Shown here piece by piece: positions 11,701 through 23,700 of a stretch of DNA of 64,000 bases. Source of the stretch: Limnomonas spitsbergensis (taxonomy: Eukaryota; Chlorophyta; Chlorophyceae; Chlamydomonadales); the NCBI GenBank assembly GCA_037349105.1, contig JAYJMM010000100.1:1206001-1270000 (forward strand), read 5' to 3'. The translations under genes were made by a program, and so were the position numbers. The notes beneath the pieces are model-generated. The model was not told the DNA's origin. It ran no database searches and saw only the letters and a program-made list of their open reading frames with translations. Within the stretch, counting starts at the first letter, position 1; the number at the start of each line of letters is the position of its first letter.

Positions 11701-14700
11701 GCGCACGATTTCTTTGCCAACCGTAACTGGCGAAGTTGTTAATGTTTCACACCCTTTGGTCAGGCCTCCGGCCGACGTCAGCGTGGGGGCCGACGGGTGA
11801 CACGGGCAGCTGAGCGGAGGCGGCAAGAGACGGAGGCGCTGGCCAGCGTGCGGCTGCGCCCGACGTCGCCCGTTGCCGCCGCGGAGCCGGGCGGGAGCGC
11901 GGCCGAGGGGGCGGGTCATCGGGTCAGCGGCGGCGGCAGCCGTTGGCGGGACGCGGAGGCGGAGGAGCGGCCACCCGGCCTGCCCCCCCAGCAGCTGCAG
12001 CAGCTGTATGAGCAGGTAGGTGGGTTTCAAATAGCTTTTTTTTCTTCTGTGTGAGATAGGCCACTTTCGGCACGGCCACCGCCAGGCTGACTGGGTGCTG
12101 AACCTTGAGCAGCTTTCAAGGCCCTTGAGCCCTTTCACGGCCCGGAGTCTCAGCAGCTGCAGCAGCTGTATGAGCAGGTGAGCTGTTTCGGAGATCTTGT
12201 TTTTTTCTTTTGTGCGAGATAGGCCACTTTCGGCATGGCCACCGCCGGGCTGACCGGGTGCTGAACATTGAGCAGCTTTCACGGCATTTGAGCCCTTTCA
12301 CGGCCCGGAGTCTCAGAAGCTGCAGCAGCTGTAAGAGGAGGTAGGTGGGTTTCGGAGAGCTTAGTTTCTTCTTGTGCAAGCTAGGCCACCTTTGGCAGCT
12401 TAAGGGCTCCAGACCTTGATCGACCACTTGGCCTGAACCCTTCCGCAGCAGCAGCAGCTGTACGAGGTGGTAGGTGGCGGAGCGCTTGCTTTTTTGTCTT
12501 GTGTGTTCTTGCTCACCTTTGGCACCGCCACCGCTGGGCTGACCGGGTGCAAAACCTTGATCAACCACCTGGCCTGGACCCCCAGCAGCTGCAGCATCAG
12601 CTGTACAAGCTGGTAGGTGGCGGAGCGCTTGTTTTTCTTCTTTGTGTGTGCTAGGCCACCTTTGGCACCGCACCCGCTGGGCTGACTGGGTGCAAAACCT
12701 TGATCAACCACCCGGCCTGGAACCCCATCAGCTGTACTAGGTGATTGGTGGCGGAGCGCTTGCTTTTCTTCCTCGTGTGTGCTAGGCCACCTTTGGCACC
12801 GCACCCGCTGGGCTGACTGGGTGCAAAACCTTGATCGACCACCCGGCCTGGAACCCCAGCAGCTGCAGCATCAGCTGTACAAGCTGGTAGGTGGCGGAGC
12901 GCTTGTTTTTCTTCTTTGTGTGTGCTAGGCCACCTTTGGCACCGCACCCGCTGGGCTGACTGGGTGCAAAACCTTGATCAACCACCCGGCCTGGAACCCT
13001 TTAGCAGCTGCAGCAGCTGTCTGAGCTGGGTCGTCCTATGATTAGCCTAAACCCAAAACCCATTGCTGCCCCGGAAGGGTGATCTTCCTGGAACCTGAGG
13101 AAGAACCCTGATGTGCTGTCCGTGCCTATTTGCATAGAGCATGGCATCTACGGTTTTGATACGCCTGGCTTTGCCCCAGCTTGAACTCTAAATCCCGGAC
13201 CCTACCATAATGAAAAGGCAGATTGGTCTCAAAATCCTGTACCGCTTTAAGACGGTGCTGTTTAAAAAAGTAATCTGGATTTTCAACCAAAACCAGACCT
13301 CCCCTCCCCTCCCCTCCCCCTCCTCCTAGCCCTACTTAAAACCACTGATACTAATACCCCCCCCCTTGACCTAAGCCACCCCCTTCCATGTCTAGGATTC
13401 ACCGCATACCCTGCCCTCACCCCTTCCCCTAGCTCCCCTCCTTTTACTAAACCCTAAACTCTTAAACCCTAAACCCTAAACCCTCACCCCCTGCCTCTCC
13501 CCCCCCCCCTCTCCCCCTTGCATCGCCCCCTCAGGTTTACCTCCATGCCCAGCTCGTGGCCCAGCTGTACGCAATGACGGCCAAGGACCCCTGCCCACAG
13601 GCGGTGCGAGTGGCCAAGAATGTGAGGTGGAGGGTTGAAGGCTGCGCAGGCTGTCTGGGTGGGAGCACACCGGGCCTGCAAAGGGCAGCATTTAAATATG
13701 TATATTTATTATGAATACCGTACAATAAATAAATGTATGGTGTACAATGTACTTATAATAAATAAATTCATACAATAACCGGGGGCAGTCAGTTTAAATC
13801 CAAGGGGCAGGCAACGGAATAATGAAATGAATTTAAGCAAACCAAATAAAAATAAAAAGTCATAGGTACCTACCTGAAAGGTAAGATAACTTCCTGGTAC
13901 AATTTTTTTCGATTGCTTTCGCACACCCCTCACCCTACAAAAAAGAATTTCGCACATCCGCGCTGTCTTTTATTTGATCACGCAGGCTTGTCAAAAATAA
14001 AAACAAACCTCGCATTGCTGAAATCCGCCACGCCGCAGCGTCAAAAGCCCGGTTGTTGGAGGATTTTCTTTTAACCCCAGCCCGCCAAATTACCACGAAA
14101 CGTTCTGAAATTGTGAAATTGCGCACAAACAGCCTGCGCTTACCTTTCCATCACTACTGTAGATTTGCTTTGCCTTCCCTCATAATTAACGTTGTTTGGG
14201 GTTGAGTGATCCATGGATTTATTAACAATCAATTGTCGACGCCAGTTTTCAGTCGGAATTTTTAGTTGTTGTCGATAATTTGCCCTGAAGGCAGAGCATT
14301 AAGAGAAGTAATATTTTGATGCCCGAGGGAAGGCAAATCTGCGCGGTGATGTGTGGTGCTTGGTATATCCACACTGATCCACACTGATCCACACTGATCA
14401 AACCCCTCCAACCCCAGGCACGTCAGATGCTACTGACGCTGGGTCAGGCCGGCTGGGAGGCGCGCCAGCGCGCCGAGGCTGCAAGCATGCCCGCCTTCAA
14501 CCCGGAGCAGCTGGGCATGCCCCTGGCAGGCCCCGTGGCTCTGGATACCGAGCACACCGGCGGTCTCGACGACGGGCATGCCGCCGCGACACAGGCCCAG
14601 AACCAGCTGGCACTGCTTATGGCCATGCCGGGCGGCGACGGCCCGCTGGGGCCAGTCAACGGGGGCGACACCAGGCCGCTCGCGGGCGGGGAGGAGACCG

Positions 14701-17700
14701 AGGCGGGGAACCCCGGCTGCGGGTTGTGGGCGCCGACGTATCTGGCCGACGTTCGGTAAGTGTCGGGAGCGGGTGGGTGGAGGGTGCACGCCAGCCCACC
14801 TTTTTGGTGGGCTGTAGACTGTGGGCGCTGACGTACCTGGCTGATATCCGGTGAGTGCAGGGCGCGGGTGAGTGGAGGGTGCACGCCCGCCCACCTTTTT
14901 GGTGGGCTGTAGACTGTGGGCGCTGAAGCACCTGCCTGATGTCCGGTGAGCTGCCGGGAACGGGTGGGTGGAGGGTGCACGCCAGCCCACCTTTTTGGTG
15001 GGCTGTAGACTGTGGGCACTGACGCACCTGGCTGATGTCTGGTGAGCTGCCGGGAGCGGGTGGGTGGAGGATGCACGCCAGTCCACCTTTTTGGTGGGCT
15101 GACGGCTGAGGGATGTCGATGCCGACGGACGGTGAGTGGGAGTAACGGGTTGGTGGACAGTGAACGCCACAACGTTTGTGTTCAGTTGTAGGGTGAGGGC
15201 TGTGGCGCCGGCATACCTGGCAGGTGTCCGGTGAGCGTGGGGGGTGGGGGGGTAGACTGTACGCAATGCTGCTTCATGTCTCGTGACCCCTTTCAAGAGT
15301 ATGCTACATATGAAGGCCTGTCTGAACCATCCTTCATGCCCATGCATGTCTCTTTACGTCCCTTGATCCACCAGGAGTTTGCAATTAAGAACTACGTGTG
15401 GTTTCCAATCCTTCGTGATGTTTGACGGATCCCTGGGTATAGACGATGAGACCTGCCTGTACGGGATACGCGCATTCTTCCCCGTGTCATTGCAAGTGTG
15501 GATCAATCACATGACGGTACCTCAGTAAAATTGTGCGGTTTCCCTCACGACCAGCTACAGCGTTTCACGTTGAGAGGTTTTATCAATCGTCCGGAGTTTG
15601 CCACTTATTATGGCATGTCTGCACTAGCGATGATGTCCCTCATGTCCTGTGACACCCCCACCAGGAGTACGTTACATATCATGGCATATCTGGACTAGCG
15701 ATGATGTCCCTTATGTCCTGTGACACCCCCACCAGGAGTACGTTACATATCATGGCATATCTGCACTAGCGATGATGTCCCTCATGTCCTGTGACACCCC
15801 CACCAGGAGTACGTTACATATCATGGCATATCTGGACTAGCGATGATGTTCCTCATGTCCTGTGACACCCCCACCAGGAGTACGTTACATATCATGGCAT
15901 ATCTGAACCATCCTTAAGGCCCTGTCACCCCCCTATCGGAGTGTGTGTGCTAAGTACTAAAAAGCGTACCAGTGTGTGAACCATGGTCAATGCTTCCTTA
16001 ATGACAATCCTGTGACGACAATGACTACTTTCAACATATCTGATCATGTTGGTCCTGCCCACTAGAGGACTGGCCTCAAAGCCAGCCGGGAGCGCACTGA
16101 AGGGCAAAGTGAGGGACTAGGCTATCCCTTCAACCCCTCCAGGAGCAATGCGACATGCTTAAAAGCATACCAGTGTGTGAAAAGCATACGGTACCCGAAC
16201 CATTATGTCCCCTTCTTGTCCCATGACCACCCTCCAGGAACATGCTTACCTATCATACCACATCTTCACCATCCTGAATGTTTTCCTGTTTTTCATGTTC
16301 TACGTCCCTCTCCAGGAGTGTGTTGGATGTGGCGCCCCTGCGTCCTTGCCCTTTTCATGTCCTGCGTTCTGTGTCCTTGTCCTTTTTAATGTCCTGCGTC
16401 CTTTTTCATGTCCTGCGTTCTGCGTCCTCGTCCTTTTTCATGTCCTGCGTTCTGCGTCCTCGTCCTTTTTCATGTCCTGCGTTCTGTGTCCTTGTCCTTT
16501 TTCATGTCCTGCGTTCTGTGTCCTTGTCCTTTTTCATGTCCTGTGTTCTGTGTCCTTGTCCTTTTTCATGTCCTGCGTTCTGTGTCCTTGTCCTGTGTTC
16601 TGTGTCTTTGTCCTTTTTCATGTCCTTTTTCATGTCCTGCGTCCTTTTTCATGTCCTGCATCCTTTTTCATGTCCTTGTCCTTTTTCATGTCCTGCGTCC
16701 TGCGTCCCCCTCCAGGAGTGTGTTGGATGTGGCGCCCCTGCGTGTGCTGCCGGCCTTCTTTGCAGTGATGCATGCCCTGCCAACAATCCCGCTGGAGGAC
16801 TCGCCCATGCAGGTAGGCGCCTTATGAGGACTAGCCCATGCAGGTAGGCGCCTTATGAGGACTAGCCTATGCAGGTAGGCGCCTTATGAGGACTAGCCTA
16901 TGCAGGTAGGCACCTTATGAGGACTAGCCTATGCAGGTAGGCGCCTTATGAGGACTAGCCTATGCAGGTAGGCGCCTTACGAGGTTTCGTCCATGCAGGT
17001 ACCCACGGCCGTCAGAGGCCTGATTGGGAACAAACCTGCATCGGCCTACGGCCGGCAGCCCAAGCAGCATTGATGGCCACACCTGGGACCTGTGCCGTGA
17101 AGCCGGGTTGTAGCTGATGTGTAGCTGAGCCACGAAAAACATAACTGATGACCATGCAGGTAGGTGCCTCAACCCGGCATGCCCATGTGGAGGTAGTTTG
17201 ATTTTCTCTGGAGGGGGGACGGAGCGGGGCTTGCAGGAGCCCCTTCCCCCCCTCCCTCGACCCTGTTAAGGCTGTGATGTAGCTGAATTGTGACTGAATT
17301 GTAGCTGAAGGGTGCTTTAGTAAACACTGCCTCATGAGTCTACGGTCACAACGACTCATGCGTATATAGTTAGATTCAGGTGTGAAAAAAGAACTGATAC
17401 CCCACCTCGGCACCCCTTTGGCCTAAGCACACTACCACCAGAATCGCACCCAAGAGCGGCTGCAAAGTGCAAACGTCTCCACCAGAACCGATTAAACGGC
17501 ACCCCAACCTGCAGAAGGAGACGAGAGCTGACAGGAAGCCAGTAAAGAAGCTATGTGGACGCAAAGAGGGCAGCGGGTTTAGGTTACAGGTTAAGGGCAA
17601 AACCCTAAACCCTACACCTAACCCTGCCTGGACACTTAAGAGGCAGCTGGTTTAGGTTGAAGGTTTAGGGTGAAACCCTTAATTTTAACCCTGCCTGGAC

Positions 17701-20700
17701 ACAACGAGTGCTGCGGGTAAAATATTACCCGAAGGCATGGCCACCATTATAGCTTAGCGGACGTTTTTTTCCACACGAACAGCCACACCCGTCACACTCC
17801 TTTCCACACCTTCAAATGTGTTACACTGTACATTTTTGCGCCTCACTTTTCTTGACGTACGGCCTGCGACAGGAGCTGATCGGTAACCGCCACACTCTTG
17901 TCCACACCCTCCAATGTGCGACCCTGTACATTTTGTTGTCCCCTCACCTTTCTTGACTCATGGAACGTGACAGGAGCTGATTGATATGGAGGCCACCAAT
18001 GCCATCGAACGGAAGAAGGCGCGCAAGCGGACCAAGGCGGGTCCCCATGCAGAGCGCGCGACCGAGTGGGCAGGCCCGGCCCTGGCTGTGATTAAGGTGC
18101 GTGGGAGGGCAGGCCCAAAAAACAGTTCAGTGGGCAGGCCCGGCAAAAAGTTAGGAGGGCAGGCCCAGCAAACAGCCGGGAGGGCAGACCCGACGCAATG
18201 TGGGAAGATTGGCTGGTTGGGAGGGCAGGCCCGTCACTGCCCTGAGGCCCCTTGTGTCCTCTACCCGCTTGTTCTCACTATTTCCAGGTTATGTTTCTTA
18301 CTGAAGTTCCCCTTAACGTACGTTGGGGCAGTTGGCCCTGCTATCCTCATCGAGGTCCCCCGCCAACCGCCTAACCGCCTGCCCAGCTGCCAGAAACGGA
18401 TCCCCTGCCCGCAAATTGCACGGGTGGCAGGTCTAACAAAAAAACGCCTACAACCACCTAACCCCAACCCATCTTACCGTCTAACCGCTTACCCAGCTGC
18501 ACACCTTTGCCTTCATTCTACACAGGCATTGCGCATTGAACCCCAAACTGCCTATTTGCCCACCCATCTAACCGACTAACCGCCTCTCCAGCTTCAAACC
18601 CATCCCCTGCCTGCCTTCTGCACTGGCCTGGCAGATGTCAATCCGCAAACAACCACCTAACTGACTACAACCACCTAATTCACCCCCAACCACTGACCCC
18701 ACCCTCTTAGCCCACCCACTAACCCACCCTCTCCACCCACCCACCCACATCAGCCCTACCTGAACCCCGGGGTGGAGTACCGCCCCGCAGCCCGCGTACC
18801 GCACAACTACTGGTCGCCTGGGGAGGATGAGCTGCTGGCACTGGGTGAGCGCACTGCGAGGAGAGGGATCTCAGATCTGGATCCAGAATAGATCTTGGAT
18901 CTATGTGTGGGACGATGAGCTCGTACCACTGTGTGAATGTGTTGTGGGGAGAAGAATATCCGATCCGGATCCAAAAGCGGATCTTGGATCAAGGTGAAGG
19001 AGGGTGAGATGCTGACACTGCGTGTGCACACTGGGGAGGGGAATTCAAATCCGGATCAAAAGGCGGATCCGGATCTAAGGACGGATCCAGATCCAAAAGC
19101 AGATCTCAAATCCAGGCATGAGAGGATGAGCTGCTGGCACTGGGTGAGCGAACCGTGTGGATAGGGATGTCAGATCCGGATCCAAAAGTGTATATTTGAT
19201 CCAGGTGCGGGAGGACAGGCTTCTGGTGTTGGGTGAGTGTCTTGTGGGGATGAGGATATCAGATCCGGATCCAAAAGTGGATCTTGAATCCAGATGTGGG
19301 AGAGTGAGCTGCTGTCGCTGGGTGAGCGCGCAAGTGTGATATCATACTATTTGTGGCAGGCCCAAAGCTGGTAGCTCACTTAGTGCTACGGCCGTACGGG
19401 TGGCTTCCTTAATCCATGCCTCAGGGCGTATTGTTAATTTATTTATTCGTGGCAGGCCCATGGTCAGCCGCCACTATAGGTCGCCTGGAGAGGATGTGCT
19501 GCTGGAGTCTAGATCCACTAGCAGACATTGGATCTAGGTGTGGGAGGATACCCTGCTGGCGCTGGGTGAGTGCGCATCGGTCTACCTTCGGCAGGCCCAT
19601 GGTCAACCGCCACTAGGTCACATGGAGAGGATGTGCTGCTGGTGTGCTGGTACTAGGCAAGCGCATTGCGGGGAGGATTGTACGAGATCTATATCCACAA
19701 GCTGATCTTGGATTTAGGTGGGGGAGGGATGATCTGCGGGCGCTGGGTGATGACACAGTGGGGAGAGGGGTATCAGATCTAGATCCACTAGCGGATCTTG
19801 GATTCAGGTATGGGAGGAGAACCTGCTTGTGCTGGGTGAGTGCGCAAGAGTGACATTGGTCACTCTTGCGCACTCACCAGCTGACCATGGGTCTACCTCG
19901 GCAGGCCCATGGTCATCTGCCACTAGTTCATCTGAGAGGATGCGCTGCTTGAACTGGGCAAGCGTATCGCGGGGAGGGTAGTATCAGATCTAGATCCATG
20001 GACGGATTTTGGATTTAGGTGGGGAGAATGCGCTGCCGGCACTAGGCGACCGTTTGCGGGGACGGGGGGAACCAGATCTGGAATCCAAGAGCGGATATTG
20101 GATCCAGGTGAACGCGGATCCGCTGCTGGTACTAAGCCAGAGTGCTGAGCTATTTACTTTAGTTCGCACCAGATCCTCTCCGCTCCCCTCCCCCTCCTGT
20201 GACCCGCTCCCGGCACATCTGCCACTTGTCGGTCAGACTGTGGGTCCATTTGCGTTCAGGCTCCTAGGCCTCATCCCCCGCCTCGTGCTACTTGCTGCTA
20301 TGGTACCGTACCTTGTGGTATGTCCGACAGAGTGACTCCCCTAATCCACGACAGGGTTTTTTATCTGGGTTTTTCATTTATTTTATTATCTATCTGAGGG
20401 GGGTTTATTTATTTATTGAGGCTCTTTATTTCTTTGCGAGGGCGTTTGATCGGCGTTTATGTACTCATTTATGTGCACGCTGCTGCGCAGGTATTCGCAG
20501 GTTTGGTACCAACTACGCCCAGCTTCAGGAGGCCTACTTTCCCACCCGCACCGAGCAGCAGGTGGATGGGTAACCGGAGGGTCAGTTGGACCAGTTTATC
20601 TAAGGGTGCTTCGTCAAAAGTGCCGACATGTAATAGCTTGTGGTCCAGGTTGGAAGCCGGATGCAGGTAGCCCTGTCACTCGGGGCTCCACACGCATTGA

Positions 20701-23700
20701 GCAGCAGGAGCAAGGGTAATCGGAGGGTTGGTTGGGCCAGTATGTGTTAGGTTGCTTCAGCAAAAGTGCAGATATGTTACAGCCCATGGCCTGGGTTGGA
20801 AGCCGGATGCAGGTAGCCCTGTCACTCGGGTCCCCACACGCATTGAGCAGCAGGAGCAAGGGTAAACGGAGGGTTGGTTGGGCCAGTATGTGTTAGGTTG
20901 CTTCAGCAAAAGTGCAGATATGTTACAGCCCATGGCCTGGGTTGGAAGCCGGATGCAGGTAGCCCTGTCACTCGGGTCCCCACACGCACCGAGCAGCAGG
21001 TGCAAGGGTAAACGGAGGGTTGCGGTTGGCATTATCTTTTGAAGTGATGCTTCAGATTGAGTGTGGCTTCGTGACGGCTTGTGGTCCAGGTTGGAAGCCG
21101 GGTGCGGCAGCCCTGTCGGTTGGGTCTCTGGTCATAGGCCAGGCAAGGTGGGGTCTCCGCTCAGCAGGTGCGAGGGTCCTTGGAGGGTTGGTTGAGCCAG
21201 TATACTTTAGGTTGCCTCAACAAAAGTGCCTCAACTAAAACTTTAAAATGGTGTGTCTAAAAATTTGTTTAAGTAAAAAAGAAAACACGTAAGCGCCTGT
21301 TGTCTAGGTTGGAAGCGTGGTGCAGATAGCCCTGCAGGCTGGGTCGCCGGTTGTATGCCCAAAATATGACCGTCCTATATGAGGATGCGGCAGGGTCCCC
21401 TTATTTTTTCAGCTTCATAATGTAGCTGAAAAAAATAAGGGGACCCTGCCGCATCCTCACTGTAGCTGAATAGTGTGGGGGAAGTAACTCCCCCCTCCCT
21501 CCTGCCATTGTGATCATCAGCTGTGGATGCGGCAGAAGAACATCATGGCACGCAGGAAGGGCAAGCCGGGCGCGGCAGGCCCTGCTGCCGTCTTTGAAGC
21601 CAAGAGCTCCGCCATCGGACCGCTAACCAGCGACGAGGTGTCCAAGGTGCGCACAACCTTTGGTGTGGGGTTAAGGGTTTCTAAATTTGGTGGGGGGGGG
21701 GAATGGGGAGGGGGGGGGGGGGGCAGGAGGGTGGAGGCCATGGGGATCATGAGGATGCTCGCCATCCAGCGTAGCAGGCCCACCACGGCTGTGGGCTTGC
21801 CATCCAGCGTGGCAGGCCCACCACGGCTGTGGGCTTGCCATCCAGCATGGTAGGCCCACCACGGCTGTGGGCTTGCCATCCAGCGTGGCAGGCCCACAGC
21901 TGCGATTTGTTTAATGAATTTATGCCCAGAGCCCGGTCATTGGACTGTTGATATCTGTAGAGGTGACGACGGACGAAGGTGCTGACAAACCCTGACACAA
22001 ACCTATAGGGTTTGGGGTGAAGGATTTGAACTTCCTTACCCCAAACTATGTACTGGAAAATACTTGTAGGGTTAAAATGTCGAGTGCAGACCTTGGCGCC
22101 ATGGCATACTAGGGGCCGATCATCTGCCTGGGGGCACCACAACAACATGGGAAACAACCGAAACAACCCAAGCTTGACCTAAACCCTAGTTTGCATTCGA
22201 GTGCGTGCATTCGTGCCTGACGCCTGCTACCCGCGCTGATGCCTCCGCCCTTTTAGATTCTGAGTCTGCAAGTATTTCTACGCAATGCCCTGACATGGAC
22301 ACTCCCCTTCCGCCCCCCTCCAGTCTACCTTAACCCAACATTTACTCACAATCGATTTGACGCTGATGCCTCCGCCCTTGTAGATTCCGAAGCTGCCAAC
22401 ATATTCACGAATTGTTCCGCCAAGGACACTCCCCTTCCGCACCCATTTTTCTACCTAAACCCAGCATTCACTCGCACTAAATTGAGTGCGGATGCCTCGA
22501 CCCTCTCACTGTCAAGGGGGCTGCATGATTCTTGCCTCCCTGCGAATCCTTGGCTCTGTTTAGGTTCCGATTCCCAAACCCTAGACATATACCCTTGCCT
22601 CCCTATGCATCCTCCGCCCCTTACCTCCTCATGTCTCATTTGCTGTTCTGGTGACCCTGCGGTGGTGTGCTGCTGCAGATCCAGCAAGGGCTGTCTTTTT
22701 AAATTTGAATCTGCTTACATTTCTACACAATGCCCTTCCTCGGACACTCCCCTGCCACCCACTTAATCCTATCTGAACCCAACATTGACTGGTAAATTCA
22801 TAATCAATTTTGGCATTTGTATTCAACTCATAAATTCATAATCAATTTTGGCATTTATAATCAACTCATACATTCACAATCAATTTGGCACTGATGCCTC
22901 GACCCTCTCACTGCTAAGCAGGCTGCAAGAGTCTTGCCTCCCTTAGCATCCTTCGCTACCTACAACCTGACCCCTCCCTTAACCCCAAACCATCCCTAAA
23001 CCCATAAACCTCGAACAATCCGTAAACCCTGAACCCAAACCCTGCATCCTCATGTCTCATTTGCTGTTCTGGTGGCTTTGTGCTTGTGTGCTCCAAAGAT
23101 CCAGCAAGGGCTGCCCTTTTGAATTTTGAATCCCGTAACATTTGTTTTTTTGGTGGCCCCGTGGTCGTGTGTGCCGCAGATCCAGCAAGGGCTGCCCTTT
23201 TGAGTTTTGAATATTCTGACATTTCCACCTGTGCTTGTGTGTTCCGCAGATCCAGCAAGGACTGCTGTGCATGGGCATGGACCCAACAGAGTCAGGCCAC
23301 AAGGGAGCGACGCCGCAGGTGGGACACCTACGGATGCGTGAAGGAGGGTGAAGGTTCAGGGTTGCGGGTGGGAGGGCTGCTTCATTCAAGTTACGTAGAA
23401 TTCTCGTATGGAAAACACCCATACGAGAATTAAACAAAACCAGCCAGGCTCAAAAGATTAGCTCCCAAGGGGACAAGCTAATGCGTGGCGAGAAAAATGT
23501 CTCACGTCTCAGGTTTGGGTTGGCACCCCATGCACCCAGCACCACCCCATGCACCCAGTACCACCCCATGCACCCTGCACCACCCATGCGACCCCCTTTG
23601 CACCCAGTACCACCCCATGCACCCTGCACCACCCCATGCACCCAGTACCACCCCATGCACCCTGCACCACCCCATGCACCCAGCATCACCCCATGCACCA

